Shown: piece by piece, positions 15,326-24,700 of the stretch
Position numbering within the stretch: position 1 is the first letter of the stretch
How the letters are laid out: every line of letters starts with the position of its first letter
DNA from: Bacteroidales bacterium UBA1176
Lineage (GTDB): Bacteria > Bacteroidota > Bacteroidia > Bacteroidales > WCHB1-69
Length of the DNA: 42,133 bases
Reading direction: 5' to 3'
NCBI GenBank assembly: GCA_002311645.1
Contig: DBYW01000003.1
Coordinates: forward strand, 1,970-44,102
Made by a program: the position numbers and the translations under genes
The notes under the pieces: generated by a model
What the model saw: only the letters and a program-made list of their open reading frames with translations
Told to the model about the DNA's origin: nothing
Databases searched by the model: none

Positions 15326-17710
15326 TCACTTCTTCACCACTCGAATCGTGTGTGCACTGCCATCGGACAAAATGACGCGGACCAAGTAAACGCCGTCCTC
15401 AGATGATGACAAATCGACCATGTCTGTCTCCTTTTGCGACAGCACCAATCTTCCGCAGACATCATGAACCTCGACATTTTGCACATCATACTTTGAGCTG
15501 TGCACCCTGAATGTCCCGTCGGTCGGGTTGGGGTATGCCATGATGGTCGGGAGTTCGCGATCTGCGACACCATCCCAGCCGCTCCACGAGTTCTGCAGCT
15601 CAGCATCGTAGTCCACCGCCACGTAGTTGACATAGTTCTGGGTGTTGGAGAGCACTATGTATGTCTTGCCGCTCTGATGGACAGGGATGCTGAATTCTCC
15701 TTCGGCAAGATTCTCGAAAGCATATTCGGCATTGGCCATGGGATTGTCCGTGCGGAACTGAGCGATGTTGGCCTCGTCCACGACGTATGCCGTCAGCCCA
15801 GCAAGGGTCTGCGTGTTCTCATAGAAGGAGGAGTTTTGTCCGTCGACCGGATTGTTTCCAGTCGTGATGTTATGTGCCGAGAGGGTCAGTTTGACGCTCT
15901 TGTCAGCGGGAAATTCCGTCTGGGCGGCAGACACATGGTTGCGCGGGGACGTGGCGGCTGACGGGAACGCATAGTTGATATTATACGTATGGTTGGCAAC
16001 CGTATTGGTGGTGATCACGTTGTACACTTGCCCCGAAGTGGTGGGGAAAGAGCCGAAATCGGGATGGGAGATTTTCATATAATACTTGTTGCCTGTACCT
16101 AATTTGACGTGGATTTGCCCCTGGGCATCCGTCCAAAGATAGCCGGCAGAAAGGACATACGGGCTGGACGAGCTATACTGATAGTTAGTGGAATAGAGGT
16201 TGACGCGGGCGCCGTCCACGGGGTTGCCGTCCTGGTCCTTCACCGTGAGGTTCATGGTGCATGCCTCATTTTCAGAATACTTTTCGGAGAGGTTCTGAAG
16301 TGTGCCGTCGGGCACATAGCCCTGCACCAAGGAGCTGTTCCAGCCATAGTTGCCAGTTGCCTGCATATTGGTCATGCCCCAATAGTACGGGCGGTTAGCG
16401 GAGAGTCCGCCGCGGAAGAACTCGAAGTGATGCCATTCCATATCGTCGCAGCCGTCGTGGATGACGGTCCAGACGTGGTCGTCGCAGAAATCGCCGACAT
16501 GCATGCAGGGGATGAGGGCGGTACGGGCGGCAGCCGTGACGAGAAGGGCATCCTCATGGCAGTTGCCGACATGTTTCCAGGCAATGTGGTTAGGCTGCGA
16601 CGGGCGGTAGTCGGAGGATGATGTCACGTCCTGGGGCACGCAACGCGAGCACCAGTTTCCAAGCACGTCAAGTGCGCCCTGGGTCGCAGTGAAATTACGG
16701 TTAAAGAAATAAATGGTTGGACTTTCGTTCCAAAGGTATTCCGGCATCTGCATAATCTCGCCCAAGCGGGGGATGGTGTCGATACAGACCGTGTCGCGCG
16801 CGCCACTGGAATTGATGGCCACATAGCCGCACATGTTCACATTTTTGTAGCTGCGGTCGGCATTGTCGGATGGGTTGACGGCCTGTGCGTAGTCGTTCCA
16901 CAGATAGTCGCGCCAGAAATAGCCCCACGTACGCTGTTGCGTGATGGAAGTGAGGTTATCGGTAACATAGAGGCCCTCCTGTTCCAACTTGGGCATCACA
17001 ATAAATTGATAGTAGTAGTAGCGGTCAATAGGACGCCAGATATAGTTGGAGCCTTGCTTGATGCGGTATTCGGTCGTCGTGTGCCAGTCGCCGGAGTTGG
17101 TGTCGCCGCTCTCCACGAGGCGCACGTAGTGCAGCGAGTCGGCATGGCGATAAATAAGCTCGGCGTTGAAGCGCAGGTAATCCCAGTCGGGGGAGAAACG
17201 CGACGAAGAAAGGACTTCGTTGGGCAAGTATGTCAAGACGAAGGCCACCTCATCGAGATAGCGCTTCGGGGTGGCATTGATCAGGTTGACCATCTTGTTG
17301 CGGACGGTAGACGACACCTCATGGAACTTGAAGCGCAAGTCGGGACGCATCCAGGCGGGCACACGGGACACAGCGGCCTCCTCTGTCGAAGTAAGCGTCT
17401 CGAAATGGGAGCTGTCTTCGGCCAAGACACCATTATCCACACTAAAGATGATGGATTCACCAGGGCGCAACATATGGCGGCGCAGCGCGCGGTCCTTGGG
17501 GAGGTTGCCTTGTTGGAGCTGCACCTCGCGGAAGTGGGGAACGGCCGGCATGTCCACCGCATTTTGTTCCGGCACACGCAGCATGGACGGATTGGCCGTG
17601 CCTGGCACAGCATCGTCAACACTTTTCACTATGCGCACAGAATTCTCCTGCGCATGAAGCGACAACACAATGGATGTCATCAAGAAAATAGAAAATAGAA
17701 CTCTTCTCAT
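15326..17710 (-). CDS. Secreted transglutaminase-fold protein with T9SS C-terminal sorting domain
   Basis: A 794-aa protein. A signal peptide (residues 1-21, ending LHAQ) is followed by a long N-terminal region. The transglutaminase-like core has a plausible catalytic triad: C384 in HVGNCHEDA, H412 in DDHVW and D419 in VIHD. Residues 485-570 or so resemble a carboxypeptidase-regulatory-like beta sandwich (LTVKDQDGNPVDGARVNLYS). The last 80 residues are a T9SS type A sorting domain (MAYPNPTDGTFRVHSS ... VYLVRVILSDG). It is therefore exported across the outer membrane and anchored or released. Bacterial proteins of this fold can be proteases, amidases or cross-linkers, and the reaction here is unknown. 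It is monocistronic, with a -7 element at 17764-17771. Confidence 0.85.
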   Translation of the reverse strand: MRRVLFSIFLMTSIVLSLHAQENSVRIVKSVDDAVPGTANPSMLRVPEQNAVDMPAVPHFREVQLQQGNLPKDRALRRHMLRPGESIIFSVDNGVLAEDSSHFETLTSTEEAAVSRVPAWMRPDLRFKFHEVSSTVRNKMVNLINATPKRYLDEVAFVLTYLPNEVLSSSRFSPDWDYLRFNAELIYRHADSLHYVRLVESGDTNSGDWHTTTEYRIKQGSNYIWRPIDRYYYYQFIVMPKLEQEGLYVTDNLTSITQQRTWGYFWRDYLWNDYAQAVNPSDNADRSYKNVNMCGYVAINSSGARDTVCIDTIPRLGEIMQMPEYLWNESPTIYFFNRNFTATQGALDVLGNWCSRCVPQDVTSSSDYRPSQPNHIAWKHVGNCHEDALLVTAAARTALIPCMHVGDFCDDHVWTVIHDGCDDMEWHHFEFFRGGLSANRPYYWGMTNMQATGNYGWNSSLVQGYVPDGTLQNLSEKYSENEACTMNLTVKDQDGNPVDGARVNLYSTNYQYSSSSPYVLSAGYLWTDAQGQIHVKLGTGNKYYMKISHPDFGSFPTTSGQVYNVITTNTVANHTYNINYAFPSAATSPRNHVSAAQTEFPADKSVKLTLSAHNITTGNNPVDGQNSSFYENTQTLAGLTAYVVDEANIAQFRTDNPMANAEYAFENLAEGEFSIPVHQSGKTYIVLSNTQNYVNYVAVDYDAELQNSWSGWDGVADRELPTIMAYPNPTDGTFRVHSSKYDVQNVEVHDVCGRLVLSQKETDMVDLSSSEDGVYLVRVILSDGSAHTIRVVKK

Positions 17711-17763
17711 GGGTTTGTTATTACGGTTATTTGTTATCTTTGAGCTTTAAGTTATGTCGAGCG

Positions 17764-17771
17764 CAAAAATA
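17764..17771 (-). promoter_or_regulatory. -7 element (TATTTTTG, minus strand) for the transglutaminase-fold gene
   Basis: CAAAAATA on the plus strand reads TATTTTTG on the minus strand, 53 bp before the ATG at 17710. It is divergent from the dsbD promoter. Confidence 0.6.
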
Positions 17772-17861
17772 CATTTTTTTCACGGAAATGCATCCGAATT
17801 CCATTTTTGCATTTTATCAACATTTCACGTTTGATAAACTCCTCCGCTCGATTATTTTTTG

Positions 17862-17869
17862 TATTTTTG
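17862..17869 (+). promoter_or_regulatory. -7 element (TATTTTTG) for dsbD
   Basis: TATTTTTG lies 39 bp before the ATG at 17909, inside the longest open frame. This argues for the shorter dsbD start. Confidence 0.6.
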
Positions 17870-17908
17870 CCGTTTCTTGAAAACTTGAAAAAAGAAATAA
17901 AACACTAT

Positions 17909-19936
17909 ATGAAAAGACTCAACATTCTCCTTTCGTTTTGCTTAGTTTTTCTACTATGCAACATCCATTCAAACGCCCAAGAATCTCCTGTAAAATGGGA
18001 CTATAAGACCGTGAAGGTCAACGATTCCGTTGCGGAGCTGCAGCTGCACGCCACCATCCAGCCGCAGTGGCATCTCTACGCGCAGTCGCACAACAACGGA
18101 GTCGAACTGCCCATCGAGTTCACCTTCAACCCCGACGCCAAGTACAAGCGGTTGGGCAAGGTGGCCGAGCCTAAACCCACGGAGGAGAACGATGAGATTT
18201 TCGGTCTCTCCAAGTATTTCACCAAGGATGTCACTTTCAAGCAGCGCGTGAAGGTGCTCTCCAATGAGCCGTTCACCATCAAGGGCAAGTTGGAGGGACA
18301 GGCCTGCATTGAGGGACGCTGCACGCCCGTCATCGAGAAGTTCTCCTTCGACATCAAGGGATTCGACAATGTCAAGGCTTCTGCCGAGCCCGAAGTCGTC
18401 GAGGAGCCCGTGCCCGACAGTGCCACTACCGCCTCCATTGCTCCAGCCTCCGAGCCACAGGATGCTGCCAATGCAGACAATGAAAAAGAGGAATCCCTAT
18501 GGCGCTACTTCCTGATTGCCATTGGTGGCGGTCTGGTCGGTCTGCTGATGCCCTGCGTCTTCCCGATGATTCCGATGACCGTTTCATTCTTCTCCAAAGA
18601 GGGCCACAAGGGCAAGCGCGACGCCCTGCTCTACGGTCTGTTCATCATCTTGATATTCCTCACTTTCGGATTGGTATTGTCGGCCATCTTCGGTGCCGAC
18701 CTCGGCAACATCATGAGCACACACTGGATTCCCAACCTGCTCTTTGCCGTCATATTCCTCATCTTTGCCTTCTCATTGTTAGGTTATTTTGAAATCACCC
18801 TACCCTCCTCTTGGGTTAACGGTTCCGCCAAGCGCCAGCGCCAGGGAGGCATCGCAGGCATCTTCTTCATGGCCTTGACTCTGGTGTTGGTCTCCTTCTC
18901 CTGCACGCTGCCCATTGCGGGCGCGGTGGCGCTCAACGCCGCCGGTGGATCGTTCCTCAAGCCCATCATCGGTATGCTGGGCTTCTCATTAGGTATTGCG
19001 GTGCCCTTCACCCTCTTCGCCCTCTTCCCCAACCTGCTGAAGAAACTGCCCAAGTCGGGCGGCTGGATGAACACACTGAAGGTCATCCTCGCCTTCGTCG
19101 AGTTGGCCTTCGCCCTGAAGTTCATCAACGTGCCTGACCAGACCTACCACTGGGGCATCCTCGACCGCGAGGTCTATCTCGCCTTCTGGATTGTCATCTT
19201 CGGTCTGTTGGGCCTCTACCTGTTGGGCAAGATCCGTTTCCCGCTCGACGACGAATACCCTGTGCAGAAGAGCTGGTTCCGCTTCACCCTCGCCCTGTTC
19301 GTCTTCGCCTTTGTAGTCTATATGATTCCTGGTATGTTCGGCGCCCCGCTGAAGGCTATCTCCGGCTGGCTGCCGCCGATGACCACCCAGGATTTCGACA
19401 TTTCCAACATCGTGCGCACCGAAAGTGGCAACGGCGGCGCGACCGCCAGCACCTACCAATGGACCGAGGAGCCGCTATACGCTGACAAATTGGAGATCCC
19501 GTTTGGCATCAAGGGTTACTTCGACTACGACCAGGCCCTGCGCGTGGCCAAGAAGGAGGGCAAGCCCGTGTTCTTGGATTTCACCGGCCACGGCTGCACC
19601 AACTGCCGCAACGTGGAGAACGCCGTCTGGATAGATCCCGAGGTACGGCGCATCTTCGCCGACGAGGTCATCGTCTGCACGATGTACGCCGACGACAAGG
19701 TCATCCCGCTGCCCGACAATGAGAAGGGTAAGCTCAAGGATGCCGACGGCGATCCCATCACGATGTTGGGAGAAAAAAACCGTTTCATCGAGCAGACCCT
19801 ATACAAAGAGAACTCCCAGCCCTGCTACTTCGTCGTCGACCCCGACGGCAAGGTTCTGTCCGGCCCCACCTATTATGAACGGGACAAAGACAAGTACATC
19901 AAGTTCTTGAGGGAAGGAATTGACAAATACAAATAG
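17909..19936 (+). CDS. dsbD: Thiol:disulfide interchange protein DsbD
   Basis: A 675-aa inner-membrane protein that passes electrons from cytoplasmic thioredoxin to periplasmic thiol proteins. In order: a signal peptide (1-23, SNAQ); a periplasmic alpha-like domain (about 25-150) with the C-x(5)-C segment ACIEGRC; eight or so membrane spans of the central DsbD domain with the redox cysteines C216 (MPCVFPM) and C332 (SFSCTLPIAG); and a C-terminal thioredoxin-like domain with C563-TN-C566 in GHGCTNCRNVE. All three redox modules are intact. The start is ATG 17909; the longer frame adds 34 residues that bury the signal peptide and cover the promoter. lnt and the giant Cys-rich protease gene lie downstream on the same strand. 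Confidence 0.94.
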   Translation: MKRLNILLSFCLVFLLCNIHSNAQESPVKWDYKTVKVNDSVAELQLHATIQPQWHLYAQSHNNGVELPIEFTFNPDAKYKRLGKVAEPKPTEENDEIFGLSKYFTKDVTFKQRVKVLSNEPFTIKGKLEGQACIEGRCTPVIEKFSFDIKGFDNVKASAEPEVVEEPVPDSATTASIAPASEPQDAANADNEKEESLWRYFLIAIGGGLVGLLMPCVFPMIPMTVSFFSKEGHKGKRDALLYGLFIILIFLTFGLVLSAIFGADLGNIMSTHWIPNLLFAVIFLIFAFSLLGYFEITLPSSWVNGSAKRQRQGGIAGIFFMALTLVLVSFSCTLPIAGAVALNAAGGSFLKPIIGMLGFSLGIAVPFTLFALFPNLLKKLPKSGGWMNTLKVILAFVELAFALKFINVPDQTYHWGILDREVYLAFWIVIFGLLGLYLLGKIRFPLDDEYPVQKSWFRFTLALFVFAFVVYMIPGMFGAPLKAISGWLPPMTTQDFDISNIVRTESGNGGATASTYQWTEEPLYADKLEIPFGIKGYFDYDQALRVAKKEGKPVFLDFTGHGCTNCRNVENAVWIDPEVRRIFADEVIVCTMYADDKVIPLPDNEKGKLKDADGDPITMLGEKNRFIEQTLYKENSQPCYFVVDPDGKVLSGPTYYERDKDKYIKFLREGIDKYK

Positions 19937-19942
19937 CCTTTG

Positions 19943-20025
19943 GCTTTTAGATGTTGGTTTTTAGATATTGGATTTTAGATATTAGTGAATCGTAAACCGC
20001 AAATCGCAAATCGTAAATCGCAAAT
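19943..20025 (+). repeat. Two tandem repeats between dsbD and lnt (14 bp x3, then 7 bp x5)
   Basis: Three 14-15-bp units of the form GNTTTTAGATRTTG run from 19943 to 19985, beginning six bases after the dsbD stop. Five heptamers of the form CGYAAAY (CGTAAAC, CGCAAAT, CGCAAAT, CGTAAAT, CGCAAAT) then run from 19991 to 20025. The last heptamer overlaps the lnt ATG at 20024-20026. Read in frame they would add a repetitive N-terminus from a GTG at 19985, which I consider untranslated. Confidence 0.8.
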
Positions 20026-21688
20026 GAAAAGATTCATAACCCCTTTGCTCAGTATTCTCGGCGGACTGCTTCTTGCCTTCGCCTGGTATCCCCATGGGCT
20101 TCCATTCCTGATATTCTTCGCTTGGATCCCCTTGTTTTTCATGAGTGACGCCTTATTGGAGAAAAACGGGAGAGCACAGTTTGTAAAAGGTTGGCTGTAC
20201 AGTTGGGCAGGGTTTATGCTTTGGAATTTCATAACCACATATTGGATTGGTTACTGCACGGTTCCCGGAGCTATTGGAGCCATTGTAGCCAACTCGATGC
20301 TGCAAGCGTGGGTGTTCGGGTTCTGGCATTGTTGCCGGAAGCATGTCCGCCAAGAATGGGTGCATCCCATCTTGCTGATCGCCTTTTGGATCTCTTTCGA
20401 ATACCTCCATCTCAACTGGGATCTGACATGGCCATGGCTCAATCTCGGCAACGTGTTCGCAGTCTGCCCGCAGTGGGTGCAGTGGTATGCCATCACGGGT
20501 GCCGCAGGCGGGACGCTCTGGGTGTTGCTGCTCAACTTCCTATTGTACTATCTCATCCGTCACATCAGCCGCAACCATCGTGTCTCTTGGGGACTTGTCG
20601 CGACCGGCGCGCTGGTCTTTGTCATACCCGTCATCATCTCGGGCGTGATATATCAGGGCGCAAAGCGTGCCATTGACCAAAGCACACCCGTCGATGTGGT
20701 GGCGGTGCAGCAAAACACAGACCCGTGGGAAGAGGAGTACGAGCTAACCAACGAGCAGCAAATCCGGCGCCTCATCGACGTGGCAACCCCCCATATTGAC
20801 GAGCGCACGGCACTGGTGGTATGCCCCGAATCCAGCGTGCCGCACAATCTCTCTCTGCTCATGCTCCAGACACACAATTTCCCGACAGAGAACAAAGCCT
20901 ACAGCGGATTCACGCTGTTAGACAGCGTCATCAGCATGCACCCCAACCTCAACTTCATATTAGGCATGTCGTTGTTCTCGCTTTACGACCATCCGGCCAG
21001 CGTGACAGCAAGATCCGTTGGAGGAGGCATGTTCGTGGACGTTTTCAACAGTGCCTTATGCTACGGGAAAAACCACTACAATGGCCATTACCACAAGTGT
21101 CGCTTGGTGCCCGGTGTGGAGAAGATGCCCTTCCCCAAGATGCTGGGTTTTCTGGGTGACGCCTTCATCAAGTTAGGCGGGTCCAACACCTCGTTGGGTG
21201 TCGACAGTGCACAACACACATTCGCTATCCAGTCGAGCGGCCGCGACCTGCGTGTGGGGACGGCCATCTGCTACGAATCCATATACGGCGAACTTTTCGG
21301 CCAATTTGTGCGCAACGGTGCCAATTTGATGACCGTTATCACGAATGACTCGTGGTGGGCTGACAGCCAAGGGCACAAGCAGCATTTCGAGATGTCGCGC
21401 CTGCGGGCGGTGGAGACGCGCCGATACGTGGTGCGCGCCGCCAACGGCGGATTCTCGGGCATCATCGACCCCTGCGGGAACGTGCTGCAAAAGACAAACT
21501 ACGACGAGCGCACGGCACTCAAGGCGACCGTTTTCGCCCAAAAAGGCGAGACCTTCTACGTACGCCACGGAGACTACATCGCCCGCATCGCCGTAGCCAT
21601 CGCCCTGCTCGGGTTCCTGTTCGCCCTCGGCTGTTGGTGCAAGCAAAAAGCGCAAAGCTCCCAAAAGAAAATGAAAACAGAAAATTAA
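20024..21688 (+). CDS. lnt: Apolipoprotein N-acyltransferase
   Basis: A 554-aa inner-membrane enzyme that adds the third acyl chain to the N-terminal cysteine of lipoproteins. The first 210 or so residues hold about six membrane helices. A periplasmic carbon-nitrogen hydrolase domain follows with the triad E269 (VVCPESSVP), K358 (HYHKCRLVPG) and C416 (TAICYESIYGE). NDSWWADSQGHKQHFEM and RAANGGFSGIIDPCG are the usual Lnt blocks. A last membrane span lies near the C-terminus. I chose ATG 20024 over a GTG at 19985 whose extra residues come from a heptamer repeat. It follows dsbD by 87 bp and precedes the C10 protease gene by 24 bp. Confidence 0.94.
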   Translation: MKRFITPLLSILGGLLLAFAWYPHGLPFLIFFAWIPLFFMSDALLEKNGRAQFVKGWLYSWAGFMLWNFITTYWIGYCTVPGAIGAIVANSMLQAWVFGFWHCCRKHVRQEWVHPILLIAFWISFEYLHLNWDLTWPWLNLGNVFAVCPQWVQWYAITGAAGGTLWVLLLNFLLYYLIRHISRNHRVSWGLVATGALVFVIPVIISGVIYQGAKRAIDQSTPVDVVAVQQNTDPWEEEYELTNEQQIRRLIDVATPHIDERTALVVCPESSVPHNLSLLMLQTHNFPTENKAYSGFTLLDSVISMHPNLNFILGMSLFSLYDHPASVTARSVGGGMFVDVFNSALCYGKNHYNGHYHKCRLVPGVEKMPFPKMLGFLGDAFIKLGGSNTSLGVDSAQHTFAIQSSGRDLRVGTAICYESIYGELFGQFVRNGANLMTVITNDSWWADSQGHKQHFEMSRLRAVETRRYVVRAANGGFSGIIDPCGNVLQKTNYDERTALKATVFAQKGETFYVRHGDYIARIAVAIALLGFLFALGCWCKQKAQSSQKKMKTEN

Positions 21689-21712
21689 AAACAACATAAT
21701 ATCCCGTTCACA

Positions 21713-24700
21713 ATGAAGAAATCATTACTCTTGACATTTTGTCTCCTGTTAAGCTCGTTAATCCTGACATCCGCCCCCATCGACACCTTGATCAGCAAGC
21801 GTGTGGCGACCAATTTCTATCGCGAGCACATCGGATCAAGCACCAACGACAGAGGATTGATACCCCTGTTGGTGAAGACCTACAAGGCCGCTCCTGAGGT
21901 TGCGATAGGAGACTCACTCACCTGTCTGTACATATACAATATCGGTGACGGCTACGTGATTGTCAGCGGCGACGACCGCGTCAAACCAGTGTTGGGTTAC
22001 TCCACCGAGGGGCAGTTTGACGCTCGGCATCTACCCATACAATTAGAAGAATGGCTGATGGATTATACCGCCGCAATACGGTCGGTGATGATTTCGCCGA
22101 GCTATGCGAACCGCGATGCCGAGGAGAGTTGGAGACGTCTGTCTTCGCCCGCATTCACCCCCTCGCGATATGGGGCCGTAGTGATTGACCCGCTCATACA
22201 GACTTGTTGGAACCAAAGCCCCTACTACAACGACTTATGTCCTTTCGACGGATCGGAACAAACCGTGACGGGTTGCGTCGCCACAGCCATGGCCCAGCTT
22301 ATACGGTACTGGCGATTCCCGTCCCACGGCATCGGCAGCCACAGCTACACCCACCCCACCTACGGTGTGCAGAGCGCCAACTTCGGCGCCACCACCTACA
22401 ACTACGACCTCATGCCGCTCTCGCTGAGCAGCAGCAGCAGTGCCGCGGAGGTGCATGAGGTTGCCCAACTGATGTACCATTGCGGTGTCAGCGTGGATAT
22501 GGACTATGGTCTCAGCAGCACGGGCGGCAGTGGCGCCGTAAGTGCGCATGCCGCAGGAGCCCTTAACACTTACTTCGGATATTCCTGCACACACCAGTAT
22601 CGGAGTAGCGTCAGCAACGATGCCTTGTGGATTTACAACATCAAAACAGAACTCAACAATCGTAGGCCGGTATTCTACCACGGCCGAGGCACTGGCGGTC
22701 ACGCTTTCATCTGCGACGGCTACACGGTTGACAACTATTTCCACTTCAACTTCGGCTGGGGGTGCTACCAAAACGGCTATTTCACCATCGACCACATTGA
22801 ACCCGGAAGCAATGTATTCAATGACGAACAGGGCGCCATTTTCGGCCTGAGTGCGACCACCGTTCTTCTAACCAGTGTCAATTCACTGAATTTCTTCACA
22901 GAAAACAGCGTTGTCACGGAAGGGCGCAAGGTGAACGTGCTGACTCACGGCCTGACCCAAAACATCACCATCACCACAAGCAGTCCCTTCGCCATCAGCT
23001 CGGATTCCGTACACTACAGCACCTCGTTGACCTTAGGCACGGGCGGCGGCAACTTCTACGTACGATACCAACCCGCACCGGGAAACCAAAATGACGTGGG
23101 AACGATAACCCTCACATCAGGTTCCCTGTCGACCAGCATCGACCTTCAGGGATTCTCCTGCGCCATCACCTGTACACCGCCGCAAGACCTCAGCATTTCG
23201 TCCTCCGACTTGCAGCATCTCCACCTTTCCTGGAACGCACCTCAAATCGACCAGACAGAACAAACCTTGAGTTGGAACAATAGAAGTTTTTTAACTTCAT
23301 ACAGTTACGGATATAGCCAACTGACCTTGCTGCAACGGTTCACCGAAGCCGACTTGGTTCCCCACTACGGCAAATCGTTGACAAAGATTTCCGCCTATGT
23401 CAGGGACGGTGCCACCATGATCAAACTTGTCGTATTCAAGGGAGGAAGTTATTCCGGCAGTTCCATTGAACCCGGGACATTGGTCTATGAACAGAGCATC
23501 CCCATCTCATCCGTCACTCAAGGAGCGTGGAACACATTCACGCTCTCCACACCTGTCCCTATCGATGCATCGCAAGAATTTTGGTTCGGCATATACTTGG
23601 AAACCACAGCACAATATCCCATCCCTTTAGGCAACACATACGCACCTGAGAAAGGATCCATTCTCGGCTTAGGGCCCCAGAGCAGTCCGTCATGGATGGA
23701 TCTCGATTATTTAAGTCTCTGCATCCAAGGCACCACCCAAAACAGACAAACCGTCAGCCATTACGAAGTGTCGCGTGACGGGACCGTTTTGGGAAACACG
23801 AACAACACCTACTACAACGATGTAGTGAGTTCCACCAGCACCTATCATTACGACGTTGCTGCGGTTTGGAGCAACGGATGTTCCTCTTCCGCGTCCATAA
23901 CCGTCACCAACACGCCCAGCATCTATGCCAACCCCGACTTGATAGCGCTCCACAACAACAACGGGTTCAACATCCAAGTGAAGAAGATATCCGTCAGCAG
24001 CATGGGAATCTCCTCCAACATACAAGCCACTGTCACAAGTCCTTTCCAAATCAGCACCGACTCCGTCAACTTCTCTACTTCCAAGACGCTGTCGGCATCT
24101 GGCGGGACCTTGTACGTGCGCTACAATCCCTCATCCTACCCCTCGACACCCGCCTACGGCACCATCAATTTGAGCAGCGGAAGTGCCACAGCACAGGTGC
24201 AACTCGTGGGACAAGGCACAGGAGACTGCAACCCGCCCCAGAACCTGACTCTTACCGCCCCAACCTCCGGAACTACCGTGACAGCCACGTGGAACGCCCC
24301 TGATGCATTGTCTGCCAACACATACGACCTCACTTGGCATGTAACGAATATGAATTCGTATACAAGATACTCATCCTTGAGTATATACAATTTGCAACGT
24401 TTTGAATCCTCGGATCTTGCAGCTTATCATAACAAGAAAATCACAAGCATCTCATTTATTCCCAACACTGATTATCTAACCGCATGCAAGGTTGTGGTAT
24501 TTAAAGGCGGAACATACACATCCTCATCCTCCACTCGAAATCCTGGCACATTGGTAACAGAACAAGTGATCCCTGTATCCTCCCTAAACGACTGGGTTTG
24601 GAACACAATAACATTGAATACACCTGTAGTCATTGACGCCAATCAGGAATTATGGTTTGGGGTTTACTTGACATATTCGCAAGACTGTTCCTCAACAAGA

